From: Deltaproteobacteria bacterium
GTDB taxonomy: Bacteria; Desulfobacterota; DSM-4660; Desulfatiglandales; HGW-15
NCBI GenBank assembly: GCA_016932235.1
Contig: JAFGDF010000285.1
Coordinates: forward strand, 1 to 15,891
DNA: 15,891 nucleotides
Direction: 5' to 3'
Below, piece after piece: positions 8,363-15,081 of this stretch (the first letter of the stretch is position 1; every line of letters begins with the position of its first letter). The notes beneath the pieces are model-generated. The model ran no database searches. It saw only the letters and a list, made by a program, of their open reading frames with translations, and was not told the origin of the DNA. A program made the translations under genes and the position numbers.

Positions 8363-8394
8363 TCGCCCCCCCGCGCGGGGGCGTGAATTGAAAC
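8363..8394 (+). CRISPR. Single type I-C-like CRISPR repeat (orphan)
   Basis: A 32-base unit with the features of subtype I-C repeats: an inner stem CGCCCCC (8364-8370) with GGGGGCG (8377-8383) around a short loop, and the terminal GTGAATTGAAAC (8383-8394). It differs slightly from the usual form by an extra C in the C run. Its reverse complement translates as SIHAPARGGE, a familiar artefact of such repeats. No second copy occurs within one spacer length on either side and no cas genes are in the window. It is therefore a remnant or ectopic unit, not an array. Confidence 0.7.
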
Positions 8395-8413
8395 ATTCGG
8401 CGGAGGGTTTGCA

Positions 8414-8638
8414 TTATTTCCATACAAGCTCTGGTTTTCTATGCTCCTTAGCACATTGAGTGAGAAAAAGATTTATTAATGTTTGATAAGGAATACCTGA
8501 ATCCTTTGCTAGTTCTTTAAAATAATTGATAGTATAGTTTTCAAGCCTAATAGTTATTGGTTTCTTCAATTGAGAAATATATGGATTCTTTACAGAATCA
8601 TCAAAATCATATTCATCAAGCATTTCTATATCGTTCAT
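8414..8638 (-). CDS. Orphan BrnA/CopG-like antitoxin
   Basis: A 74-residue ribbon-helix-helix antitoxin-like protein. LKKPITIRLENYTINYFKEL (about 24-43) is the beta-strand and first helix, and ELAKDSGIPYQTLINLFLTQ (about 42-61) is the second helix with the typical GIPYQTLIN turn. Length and the acidic N-terminus (MNDIEMLDEYDFDDSVKNPY) fit antitoxins that pair with BrnT- or RelE-type toxins. GGAGG (8651-8647) lies 9 bases before the ATG at 8638. No toxin gene is next to it on either side, unlike the complete pair at 1-481, so it is either a solitary regulator or the survivor of a lost pair. Confidence 0.8.
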   Translation of the reverse strand: MNDIEMLDEYDFDDSVKNPYISQLKKPITIRLENYTINYFKELAKDSGIPYQTLINLFLTQCAKEHRKPELVWK

Positions 8639-8820
8639 AAGCTTGTTCCTCCTTCTTTGAGCCTCTCTTATAACTCAATAGTACATTGATTTTGAAAGAA
8701 TACAAAAGGTTTAGATGCATACAGAAGTCGGTTACATTGACTATAAATAAACAAATTGAGAGGAAATATAGGCGGAAAGCATCTTAATATGTTTTAGTAC
8801 CTATACCCTTAAACCCCTTT
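8639..8820. other. Non-coding stretch upstream of the orphan antitoxin
   Basis: AT-rich, with stops in all frames. At 8675-8689 there is an imperfect palindrome, TCAAT-AGTAC-ATTGA, 36 bases before the antitoxin start and overlapping a possible -10 (TATAAG, minus strand). It is a plausible autoregulatory operator, at low confidence. Nothing else was recognised. Confidence 0.35.
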
Positions 8821-8947
8821 TCAAGCTTCCTTCGTAAAAAGCCTCGCAAAACCGGGGTAGGTTTCGAGCTCATACACGTCAAACCCGATGTAGCCTCCCA
8901 CGGCGAGGAATGGGCTTCAGGTCTTTTTCCAGGGCAAGTATCTTCAT
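8821..8947 (-). pseudogene. Collapsed YCII-like / muconolactone-isomerase-like gene
   Basis: The start is normal: GGAGG (8960-8956), 8 bases, then ATG at 8947 reading MKILALEKDLKP, a typical start of small YCII-like dimeric alpha-beta barrel proteins (about 95 residues). The other end, in a different frame, reads GFDVYELETYPGFARLFTKEA followed by TGA at 8823-8821, which matches the family C-terminus (YPGFARLF). Only 127 bases separate the two, so about half the gene has been deleted out of frame. The identity rests on two short end motifs. Confidence 0.55.
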
Positions 8948-9008
8948 GGTTTATTCCTCCGCGTATTTCGCCATATTATAGTATCCGGCATGACAGTGTA
9001 CCACATGT

Positions 9009-10019
9009 TTAGGGTCGCTTGCTGTTTTTCACCTGGTCCAGGATGACCGCCGCCAGGAGGATGACGCCGCGCATCATATACTGGTTGAAGGTCGGCAGGT
9101 TCAAAAGGTTCATGACATTCTGGACGGTGGCGATGATGAGTACGCCGACTATGGCGCTGATTATGGAAGCATGACCGCCCGACAGGGAGACGCCGCCTAA
9201 TAGACAGGCGGAGAGGACGTCCATCGAGTAGCCGGTGGAGCTGTTCGGCTGGCCCGAGGTCATGCGGGACGCCAGGATCACCCCGGCAAAACCGACCACC
9301 AGGCCCTGGAGCGTGAAATTGGTTATCCGTATCATGGATACCCTGACTCCGGCGAACCGCGCGGCTTCGCGGTTGCCGCCGATGGCCAAGGAGTACTTAC
9401 CGTACGCGGTGTTGCCGAAGATAACGCCGAAAACCAGGAAACAGACCAGGGTGATCCATACGGGCCCCGGCAGGCCGAAGAAATAGCTGTTGCCTAGTAC
9501 GTAAAAGCCGGCGTTGGACACGCCGACGGCGGAGCCGTTCGACACCAGGAACGCCAAGCCCCGGACCAGTTGAGCGGTCGCTAAAGTGGTGATAAGAGGA
9601 TGGACGTCCAGTACGGCCACGATCAGGCCGTTCGCCAATCCCACAAGGCCGCCCACCAGCACCCCGCCGAACACCCCGGCGAACACGGAACCGGTAGCAT
9701 TGACGAGGACAGCGGCTAACACGCCGGACACCGCGGCGATCGATTCAACTGAAAGGTCCAGGTCTCCCGCGGCCAGGCAGAACAGCATGGTACAGGCGCC
9801 CATGCCGACGATGGACAGGGACAGAAGAAGACCGATCAGGTTGGGGATTGAAAAAAAGAAGGGTACAAAGAGGGAACTCATGACGAAGAGTACGACGTAT
9901 GCGGCGAAAGGCCCGAAATCGCCGTAGGAGCCTCCCCAGGCGCCGGGCCGCGGATGCCCTTCGATACGCGGCGCCCCTCCTCCTCCCCGGCCGGACGGCC
10001 TGCCGTTCGCGGTTTTCAA
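9009..10019 (-). CDS. araH: L-arabinose-type ABC transporter permease (AraH-like)
   Basis: Inner-membrane permease of the carbohydrate uptake type 2 (CUT2) ABC family. From the TTG at 10019 it is 336 residues, close to E. coli AraH. Hydrophobic segments recur along the whole length from FGPFAAYVVLFVMSSLFVPF (first membrane segment). Strong AraH signatures are GACTMLFCLAAGDLDLSV, HPLITTLATAQLVRGLAFLV, AIGGNREAARFAGV (coupling-loop region), ILASRMTSGQPNSSTGY and LACLLGGVSLSGG-like SACLLGGVSLSGG. The TTG overlaps the araF-like stop (ATTGA), which fits tight coupling. An open frame extends further upstream, but that part lies over the binding-protein gene and is not family-like. The roughly 30-residue Gly/Arg/Pro-rich lead before the first membrane segment is odd. 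A later start would cut the first helix. Confidence 0.88.
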   Translation of the reverse strand: MKTANGRPSGRGGGGAPRIEGHPRPGAWGGSYGDFGPFAAYVVLFVMSSLFVPFFFSIPNLIGLLLSLSIVGMGACTMLFCLAAGDLDLSVESIAAVSGVLAAVLVNATGSVFAGVFGGVLVGGLVGLANGLIVAVLDVHPLITTLATAQLVRGLAFLVSNGSAVGVSNAGFYVLGNSYFFGLPGPVWITLVCFLVFGVIFGNTAYGKYSLAIGGNREAARFAGVRVSMIRITNFTLQGLVVGFAGVILASRMTSGQPNSSTGYSMDVLSACLLGGVSLSGGHASIISAIVGVLIIATVQNVMNLLNLPTFNQYMMRGVILLAAVILDQVKNSKRP

Positions 10020-11044
10020 TCCGGCAACCCCATTTCGGCAAGTACTTCGTCGGCATTCGCCCGGGTCATCAGCATACCGGTGGTGTAGATCAATTTTTCC
10101 GGTTCGATCCCTTCGGTAATCCAGTTCCACATATGTAAGGCCGTTTCATAGCCGTGGCGTTTGGAGGAGATGGCCACGGTAGCGTAGAACGCGGTAGGGG
10201 ATGATTTACTGAATTCCGTCAGGGCGGTGGCCTGGCCGCCAATTCCGACAGCCACCGCATCGTCGACGCCGAACCCCAAATTTTCCGCGGCCCGGACGCC
10301 TCCCAGCACCGTTTCGTCGTTGATGCCGAAGATGAGCCAATGCTTGATCTCAGGATGCTTGGTGATAGCGCTTCGGGCGGCATTATAGCCGCTTTCGACA
10401 TCCAGGGGAAAAGTCTGGGGAGAGTCGAAGATTCTGTCCGCCGGGAAGTTCTCCCGGATCAGTACGGAAATAGCGCCCTCGTTCCGTTCCTTGGCGGTCT
10501 GGAGCCCGTAGTAGCTGATGGATATGGCGCCGGTTTCAGCGGGATTCCAACCATGGAACCGCAGCTGCTCCATCAGGGTCTCCCCCACCATGATTCCGAT
10601 ACTCGTCGAGGATATGCCCATGTGGGGCACCGAGTCGATCGGAGTGCCGTCGGCGCCCACGAAGCGGTCGTCCACGGACATCACCTTGAGACCCGATGCC
10701 GCCGCTTTCGAGACGATCGCCGGACCCAGCATTACGTCCGGGGCGCAGATGATGAAACCCGTACCGCCCTGGGCGGCAACGCTGTCGATGCCGTTCAGTA
10801 CTCGCTCGCCGTCGGTGGCGCCTATCTTGATGATGTCAAAACCGTGTTCAGCGCCGGCTTGTTCCGCGAATTTCCATTCATTCTGGAACCAGGGTTCTTC
10901 CGGCTGCTTCACGAGAAACCCGATTTTTACGCGGACGGGGGTGCGAACTCGGCCTGCCAAGGGCAGAAGGACCGCCGCCGCCGCCGCCGCCAGGATGACC
11001 GCTCCAATCGGGCCGAAACTTCCGAGTCGCTTTCCGCTTATCAT
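10016..11044 (-). CDS. araF: L-arabinose-type sugar-binding protein (AraF-like)
   Basis: Periplasmic sugar-binding protein. After a hydrophobic N-terminal segment (about residues 11-30) the mature part begins with IGFLVKQPEEPWFQNEWKFA, nearly identical to E. coli AraF. Aligned ligand residues: K46, E50 and W52 (AraF K10, E14, W16), D126 (D90), R187 (R151) and N242 (N205) are kept. The loop holding AraF N232 and D235 reads GIGGQATAL, with Gly and Thr at those positions, so the pocket probably differs from the arabinose one. There is no lipoprotein Cys and no clean AxA signal-peptidase site, so the protein could stay anchored by its N-terminus. ATG 11044 overlaps the regulator stop (ATGA), and the 3' end overlaps araH. 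No araG gene follows. Confidence 0.88.
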   Translation of the reverse strand: MISGKRLGSFGPIGAVILAAAAAAVLLPLAGRVRTPVRVKIGFLVKQPEEPWFQNEWKFAEQAGAEHGFDIIKIGATDGERVLNGIDSVAAQGGTGFIICAPDVMLGPAIVSKAAASGLKVMSVDDRFVGADGTPIDSVPHMGISSTSIGIMVGETLMEQLRFHGWNPAETGAISISYYGLQTAKERNEGAISVLIRENFPADRIFDSPQTFPLDVESGYNAARSAITKHPEIKHWLIFGINDETVLGGVRAAENLGFGVDDAVAVGIGGQATALTEFSKSSPTAFYATVAISSKRHGYETALHMWNWITEGIEPEKLIYTTGMLMTRANADEVLAEMGLPD

Positions 11045-12105
11045 AATGACCCCGTTCCCCGGAATTTGGCGGGCGGCAGCCTCGCCCAGTCCTTGAATAC
11101 CCGGGAGAAATAATACGGATCTGAAAAGCCTAAGCGTTCGGCCACTTCCTTTACCTCTAGATCGGTGAACAGCAACAGCTCCTTGGCCCGTTCGATCTTC
11201 CGCATGAGAAAATAGCGGTGCGGCGACAAACCGACCTGCTGCTTGAACCGCCGCCTGAAATTATCGTAACTCATGAACAGCGATTCCGCGATCTCCCGGA
11301 AATCGATGTCGGAAGCCTCAGCCCGTTCGTCTATCCACAGCCGGGCTTTGTAGACGGGATCGTTTATATGCTTCACGAGCTTCCTTTCATCGAACAGGAA
11401 CAGATCGTCCAGTTCCTCATCGCTCATATCCTTGAAAGCTTCTATCTCATAGATCTGGGCGCCCTTGAGAAAAAACAGCCTGCCCACCAGGCTCTTGATA
11501 TCCTCGCCGTTGACCGGTACGACGATCACTCCCTTGCCCTTGGTCTTAAGATCCTGCGCGACTCCGCAGAACGCCTCGTACTGGCGAACGCCCATGGACC
11601 GGGTCACCGAATCGAAGACATAGTATTCCGGTTCCTTGGCCAGCACCCGGGCTATATCCAGGAGGATCCTGACCGCCGGTTCGATATCCTCCAGGGCCAT
11701 ATCCGGAGCGACCGGCAGCTCCATACGCTTGAATATTTCTGTCGCCCGCCGCCGCATCGCGGACTTCCGCAGGAAGCCGAAGCGGGTATAGGCTCCCATG
11801 GAGCCCAGAAAGACGTTATCCACCACCGACAGCTTATCCACCAGGGCCAGCCTTTCCCTGGCCGCGCCGACAAGTTTGAGCCGTTCCGCAGGGGAGAGTA
11901 AACTCGACCCATACCAGACAGCGCCGGAATCCTCGCGCTCCGCCCCGGCGATGATGTCGATCAGGGTGTCCAGCCGGGCGCGGGAGTCCGAGATGATGCC
12001 GCAGATCTGTCCGGATCTGAAGTCCAGGTTCACATGGTCAAGGACCGCGTAGCCGTCCTTGGATTTGGATAGGCTTTCCACCCGGAGAATTTTTGGCGAT
12101 TGCAC
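11041..12105 (-). CDS. Dead sugar-ABC ATPase domain fused to an AraC-type DNA-binding domain
   Basis: A 354-residue protein with two parts. Residues about 6-222 align end to end with the first nucleotide-binding domain of sugar ABC ATPases such as the MglA encoded at 13548. The catalytic motifs are gone: Walker A GENGAGKST becomes SDSRARLDT (39-47; Lys to Leu45, Ser to Asp46), the Q-loop Gln becomes Glu84, the signature becomes EPAVRI (142-147), Walker B MDEPT becomes FDSVT (164-168; Glu to Ser166), and the H-loop His becomes Val198. Non-catalytic landmarks remain (LSVVDNVFLG, 92-101). Residues about 255-350 are a canonical AraC HTH pair (FREIAESLFMSYDNFRRRFK; VKEVAERLGFSDPYYFSRVF). Start: GTG 12105 with GAGGGGG upstream. 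It leads the araFH operon (ATGA overlap). It most likely binds DNA and senses through its ABC-like domain; no ligand domain of the usual AraC kind is present. Confidence 0.88.
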   Translation of the reverse strand: MQSPKILRVESLSKSKDGYAVLDHVNLDFRSGQICGIISDSRARLDTLIDIIAGAEREDSGAVWYGSSLLSPAERLKLVGAARERLALVDKLSVVDNVFLGSMGAYTRFGFLRKSAMRRRATEIFKRMELPVAPDMALEDIEPAVRILLDIARVLAKEPEYYVFDSVTRSMGVRQYEAFCGVAQDLKTKGKGVIVVPVNGEDIKSLVGRLFFLKGAQIYEIEAFKDMSDEELDDLFLFDERKLVKHINDPVYKARLWIDERAEASDIDFREIAESLFMSYDNFRRRFKQQVGLSPHRYFLMRKIERAKELLLFTDLEVKEVAERLGFSDPYYFSRVFKDWARLPPAKFRGTGSL

Positions 12106-12132
12106 ACATCCCCCTCAGTTCCCATACAATAC

Positions 12133-12152
12133 CATGATTTTTTAAAATCATG
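12133..12152. promoter_or_regulatory. 20-base perfect palindrome, candidate operator
   Basis: CATGATTTT-TT-AAAATCATG has 9-base perfect arms, 28 bases upstream of the GTG of the ABC-AraC regulator. The position fits autoregulation. Its CATGA ends resemble the core of the direct repeats at 12203-12233. It is not GC-rich enough to be a normal terminator. Confidence 0.5.
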
Positions 12153-12202
12153 CCAAAAAATGCATCCTACTACCCAATCTGTCGGACATAATGTGAATTC
12201 GA

Positions 12203-12233
12203 GTATGAAATTTGCTCAATTTCTGCATGAAAT
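12203..12233 (+). promoter_or_regulatory. Direct-repeat pair, candidate AraC-family binding site for mgl
   Basis: GTATGAAAT (12203-12211) and GCATGAAAT (12225-12233) differ at one base and are offset by 22 bases, two helical turns, the layout expected for an AraC-type protein with two HTH motifs bound to adjacent half-sites. They flank or overlap the tentative mglB promoter. Which protein binds is inference. Confidence 0.4.
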
Positions 12234-12385
12234 ATATCAAAGAGCCCATGGCCGCCATGCTGAAACCGGGGGAAGATTGAATCGCTCCACAGCACGGGAA
12301 CGGCCGATCCCCGACCCCGCGCTGTCCTAGGATCCGGTACCCTAAGGCGACGGCGCCATCGCCGCCCGGTCCCGGACGAAGCCGT

Positions 12386-12401
12386 CGGTCCGTACGGACC
12401 G
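12386..12401 (+). repeat. Perfect 16-base palindrome in the mglB leader
   Basis: CGGTCCGTACGGACCG lies 12 bases before the mglB ribosome binding site AGGAGG (12414-12419). In RNA it would form a GC-rich 6-bp hairpin with a GUAC loop. Because it leaves AGGAGG free, it may shield the 5' end of the message or help present the binding site. It has no U tract. Confidence 0.5.
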
Positions 12402-12427
12402 GCGAAAGCCCAAAGGAGGAACAGTAA

Positions 12428-13465
12428 ATGAAAAAGTCCCTCGCTTTCGTGCTCCTATCTATCTTAGCCCTCAGTTTCGCATCCATGGCGTTCGCGTCAG
12501 GCCAGGCCCAGTCGGAACCGACCATCGGCGTCTGCATCTATAAATTTGATGATACATTCATGTCCTATGTTCGGAACAAAATCGAAGAATCCGCGAAGGG
12601 CAAGATCGCCTTGTCCGTCCAGGATTCCCAGTATGATCAGCCCAAGCAGAACGACCAGATTGACCAGTTCATCACCCAAGGCGTAAAAGGGCTGGCCATC
12701 AACATGGTTGATCCTTCGGCAGTATCCGTCCTTATCGGCAAAGCTCAAAAGGCCAAGCTGCCCCTCATACTGTTCAACCGCGAACCCGCCGCCGCCGACA
12801 TGGCCAAATACGACCAGGCCTACTATGTCGGAGCCAAGGCCCAGCAGTCCGGTACCATGGAAGGGGAGATCATCGTCGACTATTGGAAGGCCCATCCTGA
12901 AGCCGACCTTAACAAGGACGGTAAGATTCAGTACGTCATGCTGATCGGCGACCCTTCCAACACCGACGCCGCTTATAGGACGCAGTATTCCATCGAAGCC
13001 GTACAGAAAGCCGGCATAACAGTGGAGAAACTGGCCGAAGACACCGCCATGTGGGACCGTGTCAAGGCCCAGGAGAAGATGGCCGCGTGGTTGACTGCCC
13101 ACAAGGGCAAGATCGAGGTCGTATTCGCCAACAACGACGACATGGCCCTGGGAGCCATCGAGGCCCTCAAGGCAGCCGGCTACTTCAAGGACAACTTGTT
13201 CATGCCGGTAGTCGGCGTAGACGCCACTCCGCCGGCCCTGGATGCCCTTGATCAAGGCTATCTGCTCGGCACGGTCCTTAACGACGCTGAACGGCAGGGC
13301 TTGGCCACCTTCGAACTCGCCTACTCGCTTTCCATGGGCCAAACGGCCCAGACCTCTGTGGCGAAGCTTGCCGATGCTCAGGGTAATCCTTCCGCGAACG
13401 GCAAGTATATCTGGGTGCCTTACGTCAAGGTGACCAAGGACAACTACAAGCAATTCAAAAAGTAA
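12428..13465 (+). CDS. mglB: Galactose/glucose-type periplasmic binding protein (MglB-like)
   Basis: Substrate-binding protein of the Mgl importer, also a chemoreceptor ligand in some bacteria. It has a 345-residue precursor with a clear signal peptide (MKKSLAFVLLSILALSFASM, cleavage near AFA-S at about 21-24) and no lipobox. The EF-hand-like calcium loop DLNKDGKIQ is at 160-168. Ligand residues of E. coli MglB are kept: D42, F44, N117, D180, R184, W209, N236, D265 and N285. One differs: the position of His152 is N178 (GDPSNTDAAYR). AGGAGG lies 8 bases before the ATG. It is the first gene of mglBAC and divergent from the ara-like operon. Uptake of galactose or glucose is the family expectation; the His-to-Asn change leaves exact preference open. 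Confidence 0.93.
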   Translation: MKKSLAFVLLSILALSFASMAFASGQAQSEPTIGVCIYKFDDTFMSYVRNKIEESAKGKIALSVQDSQYDQPKQNDQIDQFITQGVKGLAINMVDPSAVSVLIGKAQKAKLPLILFNREPAAADMAKYDQAYYVGAKAQQSGTMEGEIIVDYWKAHPEADLNKDGKIQYVMLIGDPSNTDAAYRTQYSIEAVQKAGITVEKLAEDTAMWDRVKAQEKMAAWLTAHKGKIEVVFANNDDMALGAIEALKAAGYFKDNLFMPVVGVDATPPALDALDQGYLLGTVLNDAERQGLATFELAYSLSMGQTAQTSVAKLADAQGNPSANGKYIWVPYVKVTKDNYKQFKK

Positions 13466-13492
13466 GCCGAATTTAAAATCCTTTTTCCATAT

Positions 13493-13539
13493 GGCGGGGC
13501 GCTTTTTCCGGCGCTCCGCCGTATACTTGACGGCGGAGG
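13493..13539 (+). promoter_or_regulatory. Two mutually exclusive hairpins covering the mglA ribosome binding site
   Basis: Segment B (13511-13521, GCGCTCCGCCG) can pair upstream with A (13493-13502, GGCGGGGCGC; 10 pairs, one G-U, 8-base loop) or downstream with C (13531-13538, CGGCGGAG; 8 perfect pairs with 13514-13521, 9-base loop). C contains most of the mglA GGAGG (13535-13539). A:B leaves the site open; B:C closes it. There is no U tract after either stem, so this acts, if at all, on translation or mRNA stability rather than termination. Confidence 0.6.
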
Positions 13540-13547
13540 TGTTTTCC

Positions 13548-15062
13548 ATGCAGCACGATGACTATATCCTGGAGATGCGGAACGTCTCCAAAAGTTTCCC
13601 CGGCGTCAAGGCTTTGGACGATGTCAGCGTCAAGATCCGTGCCGGCAGTGTGCACGCGCTTATGGGTGAAAACGGCGCCGGAAAATCCACCTTGATGAAA
13701 TGCCTTTTCGGTATCTACCGCGCCGATGAAGGACAGGTCCTGCTGGAAGGCCGGCCGGTACGCTTCGAGAACACCCACCAAGCGCTCACCCACGGTATTT
13801 CGATGATTCATCAGGAACTGCATCCCATCCCTCATCGCAGCGTCATGGAAAATATCTGGCTGGGACGGTATCCCGTACGGAACTTCGGCATAATCCGCCT
13901 TATCGACACCAGAAAGATGCTGCGGGATACGAAAAAGCTGTTCGAAGACCTGAAAATGGACATATCGCCCCACTCCTGGGCCATCGACCTGTCGGTCTCC
14001 AAGATCCAGTCCATGGAGATCGCCAAGGCGGTTTCCTATAAAGCCAGGGTCATCATCATGGACGAACCGACTTCCTCCTTGACGGGGAATGAAGTCAGCC
14101 GCCTGTTCGAGATCATCCGGAAGCTTAAGGCTGAAGGCGTGGCGATCATATACATCAGCCATAAGATGGAGGAAATCCTGGAAATCGCCGACGAGGTCTC
14201 CATCATGCGGGACGGGAAGCTGGTGGGAACCTATCCCGCCAAGGAACTGACCATCGACCTGATCATCAACCGGATGGTCGGCCGCGACCTGACGCACCGT
14301 TTCCCGCCGAAGTCGAATATACCCGGCGACGTGATAATGCGGGTGGAAGAACTCAGTTCCTCGGAATATAAATCCTTCGATAACATAAGCTTCGAACTCC
14401 GGAGGAGCGAGATACTCGGGATCGCCGGCCTGGTCGGGGCCAAAAGGACCGAACTGGTGGAAACGCTTTTCGGTCTCCGGGGTCGCAAGGCCGGGAAAAT
14501 ATTCATCAAGGACAAGGAAGTTAAAATCAGCCATCCGATACAGGCTAAGGCTCACAACATCGCGCTTTTGACCGAAGAGCGGCGGACTACGGGAATATTT
14601 CCGGTCCTTTCGGTGGCCGATAATACGCTTATCGCGAATATCGGCAAATACGTCGGTAGATTCATGATCCTGGACAAGAAACGCTGCGAAGCTGACGTGG
14701 CGGACAGTATCGAGAAGCTGCGGGTGAAGACTCCGACGGCCGCGACCAATATCCAGAATCTGTCCGGCGGCAACCAGCAGAAAGTGATCGTCGCCCGATG
14801 GCTCCTCACGGATCCGGAGATCCTGATCCTTGACGAGCCGACGCGCGGCATAGACGTCGGCGCAAAGTACGAAATTTATTCGATCATCGCCGATTTAGCG
14901 GCACGGGGTAAAAGCATTATCATGATTTCGTCGGAATTGCCCGAGCTCCTCGGCATGGCCGACCGGATCATGGTCATGTGCGAAGGCAGGTCGACCGGCG
15001 TCATGGACGTTAAGCAGGCGACACAGGAGCGCATCATGTCGCTCGCGACCCAATTCATGTGA
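13548..15062 (+). CDS. mglA: Galactose/methyl-galactoside importer ATPase (MglA-like)
   Basis: Cytoplasmic double-domain ABC ATPase that powers MglBC-type sugar uptake. From ATG 13548 (GGAGG 13535-13539, 8 bases before) it has 504 residues, as in E. coli MglA; an in-frame ATG at 13491 adds 19 residues of hairpin sequence and is rejected. First domain: Walker A GENGAGKST (40-48), Q-loop HQEL, signature LSVSKIQ, Walker B IIMDEPTSSLT, H-loop ISHKMEE. Second domain: the naturally degenerate Walker A GLVGAKRTEL of this family, LLTEERRTTGIF, signature LSGGNQQK and Walker B LILDEPTRGIDVG. All catalytic residues expected for MglA are present, so this is the only complete sugar ATPase in the window and could also serve AraFH. 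Confidence 0.95.
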   Translation: MQHDDYILEMRNVSKSFPGVKALDDVSVKIRAGSVHALMGENGAGKSTLMKCLFGIYRADEGQVLLEGRPVRFENTHQALTHGISMIHQELHPIPHRSVMENIWLGRYPVRNFGIIRLIDTRKMLRDTKKLFEDLKMDISPHSWAIDLSVSKIQSMEIAKAVSYKARVIIMDEPTSSLTGNEVSRLFEIIRKLKAEGVAIIYISHKMEEILEIADEVSIMRDGKLVGTYPAKELTIDLIINRMVGRDLTHRFPPKSNIPGDVIMRVEELSSSEYKSFDNISFELRRSEILGIAGLVGAKRTELVETLFGLRGRKAGKIFIKDKEVKISHPIQAKAHNIALLTEERRTTGIFPVLSVADNTLIANIGKYVGRFMILDKKRCEADVADSIEKLRVKTPTAATNIQNLSGGNQQKVIVARWLLTDPEILILDEPTRGIDVGAKYEIYSIIADLAARGKSIIMISSELPELLGMADRIMVMCEGRSTGVMDVKQATQERIMSLATQFM

Positions 15063-15081
15063 TTCCGGAGCGGGGGTTAAT

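Larger units (their letters stand above)
12106..12427. other. Divergent control region between the ara-like and mgl operons
   Basis: 322 bases without a gene. The left half (12121-12245) is AT-rich and holds the palindrome and direct repeats listed separately; the right half (12250-12427) is GC-rich leader for mglB. A possible mglB promoter is TTGCTC (12212-12217) with TATCAA (12235-12240, 17-base spacing) or TATATC (12233-12238). For the regulator gene on the minus strand, TTGGCA (12157-12152 region) with TATTGT 19 bases on is a weak candidate whose spacer is the palindrome. Promoter calls here are tentative. Confidence 0.5.

Noticed and set aside
8260..8454. 64-residue minus-strand frame reading SIHAPARGGE
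   Set aside because: It is the translation of the CRISPR-like repeat plus flanks, and overlaps the DUF1801 start and the antitoxin end.
10020..10130. Upstream extension of the AraH-like frame to an ATG at 10130
   Set aside because: It would overlap the binding-protein gene by more than 110 bases and the added residues are not permease-like. TTG at 10019 gives a normal length.
10340..11113. Plus-strand frames of 257 and 192 codons opposite the AraF-like gene
   Set aside because: The minus-strand AraF match is clear along its full length; these frames show no family sense.
13491..13547. ATG at 13491 as mglA start
   Set aside because: It adds 19 residues encoded by the hairpin region and has no ribosome binding site; ATG 13548 has GGAGG at good spacing.
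12497..13549. 350-codon minus-strand frame opposite mglB
   Set aside because: Shadow of the GC-rich mglB codons. MglB has signal peptide, calcium loop and ligand residues.
13473..14555. 360-codon minus-strand frame opposite mglA
   Set aside because: Antisense shadow of an unmistakable ABC ATPase.
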